Source of the DNA: Nocardioidaceae bacterium
GTDB taxonomy: Bacteria; Actinomycetota; Actinomycetes; Propionibacteriales; Nocardioidaceae
DNA: 9,971 bases
Assembly (NCBI GenBank): GCA_013811715.1
Contig: JACCUS010000501.1
Coordinates: forward strand, 1 to 9,971
Direction: 5' to 3'
Below are positions 1-6,352 of the stretch, one piece after another (the first letter of the stretch is position 1; each line of letters opens with the position of its first letter). Under the pieces are notes generated by a model. It was given only the letters and a program-made list of their open reading frames with translations. It did not search any database and was not told where the DNA came from. The position numbers and the translations under genes are program-made.

Positions 1-353
<353 letters not shown>

Positions 354-455
354 TCTTCTCACAACTTTGTGTGTGTTCGCGTCCACTGTGCAGTTCCCGA
401 GATGCGGTCGGGCCGGTGTGAGTCTTGTGCTCCCGCCGGCGACATCTCCATAGAG
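354..455 (+). other. 23S-5S internal transcribed spacer
   Basis: This stretch of about 100 nt between the 23S and 5S genes carries no tRNA and no credible ORF. It contains two small potential hairpins (CACAA/TTGTG around 360-371, and CCCGA 396-400 with TCGGG 408-412). It also contains CCGGCGAC at 436-443, which duplicates seven bases of the 5S 5' strand (CGGCGAC at 459-465) and can pair with GTCGCCGG at the 5S 3' end (564-571). The segment is presumably removed during rRNA maturation. The boundaries depend on where the mature rRNA ends are placed. Confidence 0.75.
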
Positions 456-572
456 TTTCGGCGACCATGGCGAAGGGGAAACACCCGGTCCCATTCCGAA
501 CCCGGCAGTTAAGCCCTTCAGCGCCGATGGTACTGCACGCGAGAGCATGTGGGAGAGTAGGACGTCGCCGGA
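456..572 (+). rRNA. rrf: 5S ribosomal RNA
   Basis: This is a complete 5S rRNA of about 117-119 nt, a component of the central protuberance of the 50S subunit. The terminal helix is formed by TTCGGCGAC near the 5' end and GTCGCCGGA at the 3' end. The hallmark internal sequences are present in order: GGGGAAACACCCGGTCCCAT, TCCGAACCCGG, AGTTAAGCCC, GCCGATGGTACTGC and GGGAGAGTAGGACG. It follows the 23S gene by about 100 nt on the same strand, the normal bacterial 16S-23S-5S order. The precise ends may shift by one or two bases. Confidence 0.97.
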
Positions 573-581
573 CATCCTTAT

Positions 582-615
582 ACGTTGAGGGTCGCCCACG
601 GGCGGCCCTCAACGT
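582..615 (+). terminator. Intrinsic-type terminator of the rRNA operon
   Basis: A strong inverted repeat starts nine bases after the 5S end: ACGTTGAGGGTCGCC (582-596) pairs with GGCGGCCCTCAACGT (601-615), 15 bp with one T-G wobble and a four-base loop CACG. No T-run follows (the next bases are GTGTCCGG). This is common for actinobacterial terminators, which often rely on the GC-rich stem alone. The position directly after the 5S gene supports termination of the rRNA transcript, separating it from the TPR gene downstream. Confidence 0.85.
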
Positions 616-699
616 GTGTCCGGCAGCTGAAGCGCGTCCGGGTGCTGCGTGGGGTTGACGGCAGCGCTTCGGCGTGGCCACTAGGCGCAGGAGGCGACC

Positions 700-1683
700 G
701 TGACAGAGCGAGACGGTGGGACCGGGCAGCGACGACCGCAGCGACCCGGTACGCGCGACCGTGCCGATGCCGGCCGGGGCGGCCGTCCCGGAGCAGCTGG
801 AGGACGTGGGGGCGACACCAGCCCCGACCGCAGCGGTGCACGGAAAACGGCTGGGGGACGTGGCGGCGACACCAGCCCGGACCGCAGCCGCAGCACCGCT
901 GGGCGCTGGCGTCGTGACCAGCTTCCCGACGCAGAGCGCAGCGCGGTGCAGGCCAGGTACGACGGACCCCCCCTACCTGACGACATCACCGGCCAAGAGC
1001 TCGACCGCGGCGTCACCAACCAGCTCAAGTCGCTGCCGGAGAAACTTGCCGTCCGGGTCGCTCGGCATCTGGTCGCAGCCGCGAGGCTGATGGACAGCGA
1101 CCCAGAAACCGCCTACCAGCACACGGTGGCGGCACACGCGCGCGCCTCGCGCGTCGCTGTTGTGCGAGAGGCGAGCGGGGAGGCAGCCTACGCCGCCGGT
1201 CGGTTCAAAGACGCACTCGCCGAGTTCAAGGCGGCGCGCAGGTTGAGCGGCGACCCCAGCTACCTGCCGATGATGGCCGACTGCGAACGTGCGCTGAAGC
1301 GGCCAGAGCGGGCGCTCGGCCTGGCCAGGGATCCAGCGGTGACGCACCTCGACGAGGCTGGACAGATCGAGATGCGGATCGTCGAGTCCGGTGCGCGGCG
1401 AGACCTTGGCGACTTCGCAGCCGCCGTTCGCGCCCTGGAGGGCCGCGAGCTGCGCAGCCGGTCGCGTGCGGGCTGGGTGCCACGGCTTCGCTACGCGTAT
1501 GCGGACGCCTTGCTCGCCGACGGCCAACGCGACGCCGCGCGAGAGTGGTTCGAGCGTGCAGCAGGGGTCGACGCCGACGGCCACACCGACGCCACCGAGC
1601 GACTAGCCGAGCTCGACGGCCTGGTGTTCGTCGACACCGGAGACGACGACAGCCGCGGCCGCGAAGGCGGTCAGCAACGCTGA
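700..1683 (+). CDS. Tetratricopeptide repeat protein (Rv1691-like)
   Basis: The product is a 327-residue TPR protein; such helical repeats usually mediate protein-protein contacts, and no enzymatic motif is visible. The GTG start is chosen because AGGAGG (689-694) lies five bases upstream. Residues 1-85 are disordered, rich in Arg, Gly and Asp, and contain two copies of an RGGDTSPDRS-containing 18-residue unit. A conserved block follows (LPDDITGQELD, LPEKLA, ARHLVAAARLMDSDPETAYQH, about residues 92-141). TPR-type helices follow at about 150-210 (EAAYAAGRFKDALAEFKAAR) and 235-300 (YADALLADGQRDAAREWFERA). The C-terminus is acidic and then polar. In mycobacteria a homologous gene precedes the HAD phosphatase-tlyA block; here two genes intervene. 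The molecular role is unknown to me. An alternative internal start would remove the repeats but lacks an equally good ribosome site. Confidence 0.9.
   Translation: MTERDGGTGQRRPQRPGTRDRADAGRGGRPGAAGGRGGDTSPDRSGARKTAGGRGGDTSPDRSRSTAGRWRRDQLPDAERSAVQARYDGPPLPDDITGQELDRGVTNQLKSLPEKLAVRVARHLVAAARLMDSDPETAYQHTVAAHARASRVAVVREASGEAAYAAGRFKDALAEFKAARRLSGDPSYLPMMADCERALKRPERALGLARDPAVTHLDEAGQIEMRIVESGARRDLGDFAAAVRALEGRELRSRSRAGWVPRLRYAYADALLADGQRDAAREWFERAAGVDADGHTDATERLAELDGLVFVDTGDDDSRGREGGQQR
802..888 (+). repeat. 54-bp-period in-frame tandem repeat in the TPR gene N-terminus
   Basis: A 33-bp segment at 802-834 recurs at 856-888 with 31 of 33 bases identical. The period is 54 bp, or exactly 18 codons. 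Each copy encodes GRGGDTSPDRS, so the protein carries two RGG-type units in its disordered N-terminus. The near identity of the DNA, including at third positions, suggests a recent duplication rather than convergence on a motif. Confidence 0.85.
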
Positions 1684-1786
1684 TCCACAATCGGCGGCCC
1701 GCATCGGCTTGTGCACAGGTAAGACGTTCTCGTCCGCGGGACCGCCCGGCTCGCCCGCATGCTTTTCGGTGAGGAGGACAGCACCG

Positions 1787-2203
1787 ATGAAGGCACAGAC
1801 AACAGCACAGACAACAGCACAGACGAGAGCAACGGGCGCGACCCGCGCTCGTAACGAGGTGGTCCTCTGCGGCCGGGTGGCCGCCGCGGCCGACGAGCGT
1901 GAGCTGCCCAGTGGAGACTGCATCATGACTGCCCGCATCATCGTCGACCGCGACCAGGCCGCGCTGAGCCGCTCGGCGCAGCGGGTGGACACGATCGACT
2001 GCGTCGCCTGGACCGTTCGTGTCCAACGCTCGATGCGGATCTGGGAGGCCGGCGACTACGTTCGGCTCGAGGGCTCGATCCGGAGGCGGTTCTTTCGCGG
2101 GGACTCCGGTGCGGTCAGCCGGGTCGAGGTCGAGATCAAGACGGCCAAGCGGATCGACCGCGCCGCAACCAGGCACAAGGATGCGACCCCTGGCGGGCCA
2201 TAG
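1787..2203 (+). CDS. Single-stranded DNA-binding protein family, short divergent OB-fold
   Basis: This 138-residue protein resembles bacterial SSB. The OB-fold signature runs from RNEVVLCGRV (about 22-31) through LPSGD (40-44), a DCVAW strand (71-75), WEAGDYVRLEGSIRRRFF (86-103) and VSRVEVEIKTAKRI (110-123), matching the order of strands in SSB (N-x-V-x-L-x-GR; S-G; aW; GdxVxVeGxLrxR; EV). It should bind single-stranded DNA in the cytoplasm. The ATG at 1787 is preferred because GAGGAGG (1771-1777) sits nine bases upstream; a TTG at 1709 in frame lacks this. It differs from the replicative SSB: the C-terminus is basic and Gly/Pro-rich, without the acidic DDDIPF-type tip that recruits partner proteins, and the N-terminus is a Thr/Gln/Ala repeat. 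It is therefore more likely a secondary paralogue, comparable to SsbB of Streptomyces, than the essential SSB. DNA binding itself is inferred. Confidence 0.8.
   Translation: MKAQTTAQTTAQTRATGATRARNEVVLCGRVAAAADERELPSGDCIMTARIIVDRDQAALSRSAQRVDTIDCVAWTVRVQRSMRIWEAGDYVRLEGSIRRRFFRGDSGAVSRVEVEIKTAKRIDRAATRHKDATPGGP
1793..1824 (+). repeat. 12-bp tandem repeat at the start of the SSB-like gene
   Basis: The unit GCACAGACAACA occurs at 1793-1804 and again, identical, at 1805-1816, followed by a partial copy GCACAGAC at 1817-1824. In frame it encodes AQTT-AQTT-AQT directly after the Met-Lys start, giving a flexible tail ahead of the OB-fold. The unit is low in GC for this genome, and exact copies of four codons could expand or contract by slippage without shifting the frame. 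Confidence 0.9.
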
Positions 2204-2237
2204 CCGGTTGAGCGTCGGATGGCCTGCGCATAAGGCG

Positions 2238-3476
2238 CTAGAGCTCGTCTTCGAAGCTACGCATGACCAGCCCCGTTCTCGGCTTGGGTCCGAACGACGT
2301 CGACTTGCGCGGCATCATCTTCCCGGCTCTCGCCACGGCCATCACCTGTGCCACGGTCGGTGGATGCATGATGACGGCAAGGCCGCCGTCTTGATGGGCG
2401 CTGCGCAGGGTTTGGGTCACCGTGTGGTGATAGCCGACGCGGTCCTCACTGATACCCCATGCCGGCAACAGCGTCTCGTGCAGTAGCTCGGCGTCACTGG
2501 TCAGGTCTGCACGGGCAGCGTGGACACGTAGCCGACGTACCTGCGACCCATCCGTCAACACGATCTCACCGGCGGACGTCGGTCTGGCCGGCATCTCGCC
2601 GCTGAGATCGACGGCGGGCTCAAGGTGAGAACCGGCGGGCGCGGTCAGCGAGTGCAGGGCGACCTCGGCGATGCTTCGGTGCACGGCGCCCAAGAGAAGC
2701 GGCGACTGCCCCTGGTCGATCAGCAGGGCCAGGCCGCGGTCCCACGGTCCCGGCCCGTCCCCGACCTCATGATGACGCCGTTGCAGCTGTAGGTACGTCG
2801 CGTAGCGGTGGTGTCCGTCGGCGATCAGGGCCTGATGCGGAGCGACGACGTCTCGGATGCGGGTCAGCTCCTCAGCGTCGGTGATCGCCCACAGCCGATG
2901 TGAGGTGCCGTCGTTGGCCTGCACATCCGTGAACGGTTCGGCAGCGCGCGCGGCGTCGATGATCGGCCTGGTGGCTCCACCTCCGCCGTCGTACACCAAC
3001 AGGATCGGCTCGAGGTTCGCCTCCGCGCTCGACATCATCGCCAGTCGGTCGGCGACAATGCCGGGCACGACGTCCTCGTGGGGCAGGACCACCCGCTCCG
3101 AGCGCCTCCGTAGTTCCAGGGCGCCGATCAGCCCACAAACGCGGTGGCTCGCGTCGCCGTACTCATAGACGTACAGCGCCGGCTCGGCGTCGGTCATCAG
3201 CACCCGGGTAGACCGCCAGCGTTTGAGACGGTTGGCGCCCTTGGCGTAGGCATTGTAGGAGCCGACGGGGTCGTCGACCATGCGAGGCAGGATCAGCCGC
3301 ACGATGTTGTTGGGATGCTCGCTGAGCAGCGCGTCGATCATCCCCCAGTCCATGACGTCGTACGGTGGGGACGTGACCTCGCCGATGTCGCCGACCGCCG
3401 CCGGGTTGAACCGCATCGCCGGGAACGGACAGAGCCGCAGTGGGCCTGCTACTGCCGAGTCATCCTGTCCGCTCAC
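2238..3476 (-). CDS. DUF1015 family protein
   Basis: This 412-residue protein belongs to the DUF1015 family, widespread in bacteria and without a biochemical function that I can state with confidence. Family landmarks appear in order: PFPAMRFNP (about 17-25), the TSPPYDVMD block (36-43), LPHEDVVPGIVADRLAMM (131-148), IADGHHRYATY (218-228), and a C-terminal MPRKSTSFGPKPRTGLVMR stretch. The His-His-Arg and Lys-Ser-Thr motifs look like active-site or ligand-binding elements. Length is normal for the family (about 400). The GTG start at 3476 keeps the conserved N-terminus. No Shine-Dalgarno sequence is visible, but a TANNNT box lies six bases upstream, suggesting a leaderless mRNA. It is the only gene on the minus strand: convergent with the SSB-like gene (34-bp gap) and divergent from the HAD gene (46 bp between starts). 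Confidence 0.93.
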   Translation of the reverse strand: MSGQDDSAVAGPLRLCPFPAMRFNPAAVGDIGEVTSPPYDVMDWGMIDALLSEHPNNIVRLILPRMVDDPVGSYNAYAKGANRLKRWRSTRVLMTDAEPALYVYEYGDASHRVCGLIGALELRRRSERVVLPHEDVVPGIVADRLAMMSSAEANLEPILLVYDGGGGATRPIIDAARAAEPFTDVQANDGTSHRLWAITDAEELTRIRDVVAPHQALIADGHHRYATYLQLQRRHHEVGDGPGPWDRGLALLIDQGQSPLLLGAVHRSIAEVALHSLTAPAGSHLEPAVDLSGEMPARPTSAGEIVLTDGSQVRRLRVHAARADLTSDAELLHETLLPAWGISEDRVGYHHTVTQTLRSAHQDGGLAVIMHPPTVAQVMAVARAGKMMPRKSTSFGPKPRTGLVMRSFEDEL

Positions 3477-3482
3477 GCGCTG

Positions 3483-3488
3483 ATGGTA
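3483..3488 (-). promoter_or_regulatory. Candidate -10 box for a leaderless DUF1015 transcript
   Basis: Read on the minus strand, TACCAT ends six bases before the GTG at 3476. It fits the actinobacterial TANNNT -10 consensus at the spacing expected when transcription begins at the first base of the start codon. The absence of any purine-rich ribosome site in the 25 bases upstream supports a leaderless message. A six-base motif can arise by chance, so this is a candidate only. Confidence 0.45.
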
Positions 3489-3507
3489 CGGCGACGGCGA
3501 CTCGATG

Positions 3508-3513
3508 AGGAGG
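3508..3513 (+). promoter_or_regulatory. Ribosome binding site that decides the HAD gene start
   Basis: AGGAGG lies nine bases before the GTG at 3523 and immediately after the ATG at 3505. As a strong Shine-Dalgarno sequence it favours initiation at GTG 3523 rather than ATG 3505, whose own codon 2 overlaps this motif and which has no comparable site upstream. Confidence 0.7.
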
Positions 3514-3522
3514 CCGAGTGCA

Positions 3523-4560
3523 GTGGGTGGGACGAGGACCGCGCTGGGGACCAGTGCAGAGCCACTGGTGACCGCCTACGACTGCGCCATGCTCGACCTC
3601 GACGGGGTGGTCTATGTGGGGGGCCATGCGGTCGACGGCGTCCCCGAGATCCTGGCCACTGCCAGAGGTCGCGGCATGACGTTGGCGTTCGTCACCAACA
3701 ACGCCTCGCGCCGACCCGAGACGGTCGCTGACCACCTCGCCGAGATCGGGGTGCGGGCCGAGGCCGCAGATGTCGTCACCTCTGCCCAGGCGGCGGCGCG
3801 CGAAGTGGCCGACCGGGTCGACGTGGGCGCTAAGGTGCTGGTCATCGGTGGCGAAGGCCTGGTCGTCGCACTGCAAGAGCTCGGCCTCGTACCGGTGACA
3901 TCGGCGGCAGAGATGCCGGCGGCGGTCGCGCAGGGCTTCGATCCCGGTGTCGGGTGGCGACAGCTCACAGAGGGAGCGGCTGCGATCCGGGGCGGAGCCA
4001 TCTGGGTCGCGTCCAACCTGGACCTCACCGTCCCCACCCCCCGCGGCCCGGCCCCGGGGAACGGGGCGCTGGTCAACGCCCTGGCCGCTGCCGTCGATCG
4101 GCGGCCGGTCGTGGTGGCAGGAAAACCGTTCCGGGGGCTGTTCGACGAGACCGTGCGCCGCATCTCCTCACGCCGCCCCATCGTCGTCGGCGACCGGCTC
4201 GACACCGACATCGAGGGCGCTGTGCGCTGTGGCGCTGACTCCTTGCTCGTCATGACCGGAGTCACCGATCCTGCCGCGCTGGCAGCGGCGCCCGCGCACC
4301 GTCGACCAACGTACGTCGCCTGGACCATGCGGGGGTTGCTGACCGCTCATGCCGCCCCAGAGGAGTCAAGCGGCACCTGGTCCCTGGGCGGCTGGGTGGC
4401 TGCCGTCGACGACGGGTGCGTGTCGGTACGCCGACGCGGGGACTGCGAGGATGACGGCCTGCGCGCTGTCACGGCCGCGGCTTGGGCCTGGTGTGACTCC
4501 CACCCAGACTCGTGTGCCCGGTTGCCGACCAGGCTTCTCGAGGTCGGTGACGGACGATGA
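3523..4560 (+). CDS. HAD-superfamily phosphatase, class IIA (NagD/phosphoglycolate phosphatase-like)
   Basis: This 345-residue enzyme (from GTG 3523) should hydrolyse small phosphate esters in the cytoplasm; the substrate cannot be read from sequence. All four HAD motifs are visible: motif I LDLDGVVY with the nucleophile Asp25 and acid/base Asp27; motif II FVTNNAS with Thr58; motif III AGKPFRGLF with Lys201; and motif IV GDRLDTD with Asp224 and Asp229 for Mg binding. The TNNAS and GKP forms are typical of class IIA enzymes with a large C2 cap between motifs II and III. About 75 extra residues follow the catalytic core (GTWSLGGWVAAVDDG onward), a tail also seen in actinobacterial relatives. 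It heads the co-directional cluster, and its stop codon overlaps the tlyA start as ATGA, implying translational coupling. It corresponds in position to Rv1692 of M. tuberculosis. Confidence 0.92.
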   Translation: MGGTRTALGTSAEPLVTAYDCAMLDLDGVVYVGGHAVDGVPEILATARGRGMTLAFVTNNASRRPETVADHLAEIGVRAEAADVVTSAQAAAREVADRVDVGAKVLVIGGEGLVVALQELGLVPVTSAAEMPAAVAQGFDPGVGWRQLTEGAAAIRGGAIWVASNLDLTVPTPRGPAPGNGALVNALAAAVDRRPVVVAGKPFRGLFDETVRRISSRRPIVVGDRLDTDIEGAVRCGADSLLVMTGVTDPAALAAAPAHRRPTYVAWTMRGLLTAHAAPEESSGTWSLGGWVAAVDDGCVSVRRRGDCEDDGLRAVTAAAWAWCDSHPDSCARLPTRLLEVGDGR

Positions 4561-5363
4561 CTCGGCGACTCCGGCTCGACGCCGAGCTGGTCCGGCGCGG
4601 ACTGGCCAGGAGCCGTGACCATGCCGCGGAGCTGGTGGGGCAGGGACGCGTCAGGGTGTCCGGCGCCACCGCGACGAAGGCCGCGACCGGCGTGACCACC
4701 GATGTGGCCCTGGTCGTCGTAGCCGATTCCGGCCGGCCCGACTACGTCTCGCGCGGAGGTCACAAGCTCGCGGGGGCGCTGGCTGCGTTCTGCCCCCGCG
4801 GTCTCGACGTCACCGGCGCGCGGGCGCTCGACGCGGGCGCCTCAACGGGCGGCTTCACCGACGTGCTGCTGCGCAACGGCGCCGCGCACGTGCTCGCCGT
4901 GGACGTCGGCTACGGCCAGCTCGGCTGGCGGCTGCAGCGAGACGAGCGGGTCACCGTGCTGGACCGCACCAACGTGCGCGTCCTCGCAGCCGAGCAGCTG
5001 CCCTACCCGCCCGACCTCGTCGTCGCCGACCTGTCCTTCATCTCCTTGACGCTGGTACTTCCGGCGCTGAGTCGGGTGGCGACGACGCACGCCGACCTCG
5101 TTGTCATGGTCAAGCCCCAGTTCGAGGTAGGCAGGGAGCGATTGGGCAAGGGAGGAGTCGTGCGGGATCCCGCGTTGAGAGCGGAGGCGGTGACGAGTGT
5201 GGCGGACGTGGGCGGCACGCTCGGGTTCGGAGTCGGCGGTGTCTGTGCCAGCCCGCTGCCGGGTCCGTCGGGCAACGTCGAGTACTTCGTGTGGCTTCGT
5301 CGTGGCGCGGCGCCGCTCGAACCCGATCTACTGATCAGCGTCGTCTCCGAGGGTCCGCAGTGA
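4557..5363 (+). CDS. tlyA: TlyA family rRNA 2'-O-methyltransferase (16S/23S, cytidine)
   Basis: TlyA in mycobacteria uses SAM to 2'-O-methylate C1409 of 16S and C1920 of 23S rRNA, and this methylation gives sensitivity to capreomycin and viomycin. The protein has 268 residues, the same length as the M. tuberculosis enzyme. Residues 1-58 form an S4 RNA-binding domain (RLDAELVRRGLARSRDHAAE). The interdomain linker runs through RPDYVSRGG, and the methyltransferase fold begins with LDAGASTGGFTD (91-102), the SAM-binding loop. The catalytic K-D-K-E tetrad can be placed at Lys70 (GGHK), Asp158 (ADLSF), Lys186 (MVKPQFE) and Glu242 (NVEYF). ATG 4557 overlaps the HAD stop by four bases, with GAGGT at 4540-4544 as a somewhat distant ribosome site. 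The family was first named as a haemolysin; the methyltransferase role is better supported. Confidence 0.96.
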   Translation: MTRRLRLDAELVRRGLARSRDHAAELVGQGRVRVSGATATKAATGVTTDVALVVVADSGRPDYVSRGGHKLAGALAAFCPRGLDVTGARALDAGASTGGFTDVLLRNGAAHVLAVDVGYGQLGWRLQRDERVTVLDRTNVRVLAAEQLPYPPDLVVADLSFISLTLVLPALSRVATTHADLVVMVKPQFEVGRERLGKGGVVRDPALRAEAVTSVADVGGTLGFGVGGVCASPLPGPSGNVEYFVWLRRGAAPLEPDLLISVVSEGPQ

Positions 5364-5375
5364 GAGGGTAGGCCA

Positions 5376-5423
5376 GTGACACCTTCGCCTGCAGCGCGTC
5401 CGCCCCGGTGGCAGATGCGATGA
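5376..5423 (+). CDS. Possible 15-residue leader ORF upstream of nadK
   Basis: A GTG at 5376 follows GAGAGGG (5362-5368) with seven bases of spacing and opens a 15-codon frame, MTPSPAARPPRWQMR. Its TGA stop (5421-5423) overlaps the nadK ATG (5420-5422) as ATGA. The nadK ATG itself has no recognisable ribosome site, so translation of this mini-ORF followed by reinitiation would explain nadK expression. No homology is known to me. It may be a coupling device or regulatory leader rather than a functional peptide, and a chance ORF cannot be excluded. Confidence 0.4.
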   Translation: MTPSPAARPPRWQMR

Positions 5424-6352
5424 CGTCGCCCACGCGGACCGTGCTGCTCGTCGCGCACACCGGTCGCGACGACGCGGTCGAGGTCGCCTGCGCGGTCGCC
5501 AAGCGCCTGATGGACTCCACCATCGGTGTGCGGCTGCTCGTCGACGAGGCGCCCGATCTGGACATCGACGGAGTCGAGGTCGTCCCGTCCGACACCGACG
5601 CCGCTCGCGGCTGCGAGATCGCCGTGGTCGTAGGCGGCGACGGCACCATCCTGCGCGGTGCGGAGCTCACCCGGCCCGCCGAGACCCCGTTGCTCGGTAT
5701 CAACCTCGGCCACATCGGCTTCTTGGCCGAGGCCGAGTGGGACGACCTCGACAGCACCGTCGAGGCCATCATCGCCCAGACGTACGTCGTCGAGGAGCGG
5801 CTGACCGTCGACGTCACGGTGAGCTACGACGGCGAGGCCGCCTACCGAGAGTGGGCTCTCAACGAGGCGAGCGTGGAGAAGGCCGCCCGCCAGCGGATGC
5901 TAGAAGTCGTTGTCGAGATCGACGGCCGGCCGCTGTCGCGGTGGGGCTGCGACGGCGTCGTGTTCGCGACGCCAACCGGGTCCACCGCCTACGCGTTCAG
6001 TGCGGGCGGGCCGGTGGTCTGGCCGGAGGTGGAGGCGCTGCTCCTGGTCCCGATCAGCGCCCACTCGTTGTTCGCCCGGCCGATGGTGACCTCACCGGAC
6101 TCGACGCTGGCGGTCGAGGTCCTCGCGGGCACCGACGGAGGCGGGGTGTTGTGGTGCGACGGACGACGTACCTTCGAACTGTCTCCCGGGGCGCGGGTGG
6201 AGGTCAGGCGTGGCGCGCACCCGGTCCACTTGGCCCGGCTGCAGGACGCCCCCTTCACCGACCGGCTGGTGGCCAAGTTCGATCTGCCCGTCTCCGGGTG
6301 GAGAGGCGCGGCGGCGAGACGCCGAAGCAGCCGAGGTCGAACCGGTGCTTGA
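5420..6352 (+). CDS. nadK: NAD kinase
   Basis: NAD kinase phosphorylates NAD to NADP, in actinobacteria with ATP or polyphosphate as donor, and is the only route to NADP. The 310-residue protein starts with TVLLVAHTGRDDA, typical of the actinobacterial family. Key motifs: GGDGT at 72-76 (Asp74 catalytic), GINLGHIGFLAE, the NAD-contacting NE pair at 148-149, the glycine-rich TPTGSTAYAFSAGGP block from residue 184, and CDGRRTFEL near the C-terminus. The sequence PFTDRLVAKFDLPVSGWRG matches the usual family end; about 15 extra, mostly Arg/Ala/Ser residues follow and overlap the recN start. ATG 5420 is chosen because it aligns with the conserved N-terminus; a GTG at 5408 would add four residues but also lacks a ribosome site. 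The gene lies 56 nt after tlyA, and a mini-ORF fills that gap. Confidence 0.96.
   Translation: MTSPTRTVLLVAHTGRDDAVEVACAVAKRLMDSTIGVRLLVDEAPDLDIDGVEVVPSDTDAARGCEIAVVVGGDGTILRGAELTRPAETPLLGINLGHIGFLAEAEWDDLDSTVEAIIAQTYVVEERLTVDVTVSYDGEAAYREWALNEASVEKAARQRMLEVVVEIDGRPLSRWGCDGVVFATPTGSTAYAFSAGGPVVWPEVEALLLVPISAHSLFARPMVTSPDSTLAVEVLAGTDGGGVLWCDGRRTFELSPGARVEVRRGAHPVHLARLQDAPFTDRLVAKFDLPVSGWRGAAARRRSSRGRTGA

Noticed and set aside
655..687. Possible promoter before the TPR gene (TTGACG at 655-660)
   Set aside because: The -35-like hexamer is good, but no acceptable -10 box lies 16-19 bases downstream; CACTAG at 679-684 is too poor to call.
1226..2176. 316-codon minus-strand frame spanning the TPR gene end and the SSB-like gene
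   Set aside because: It crosses two plus-strand genes with ribosome sites and recognisable domains; its own product is Arg/Cys-rich and domain-free.
2204..2237. Possible terminator between the convergent SSB-like and DUF1015 genes
   Set aside because: The only symmetry is a 4-bp GCGC/GCGC stem around ATAAG; too weak to call, although some bidirectional termination is expected here.
3612..4328. 238-codon minus-strand frame inside the HAD gene
   Set aside because: It is antisense to all four HAD catalytic motifs and has Ser/Ala/Thr-biased shadow composition.
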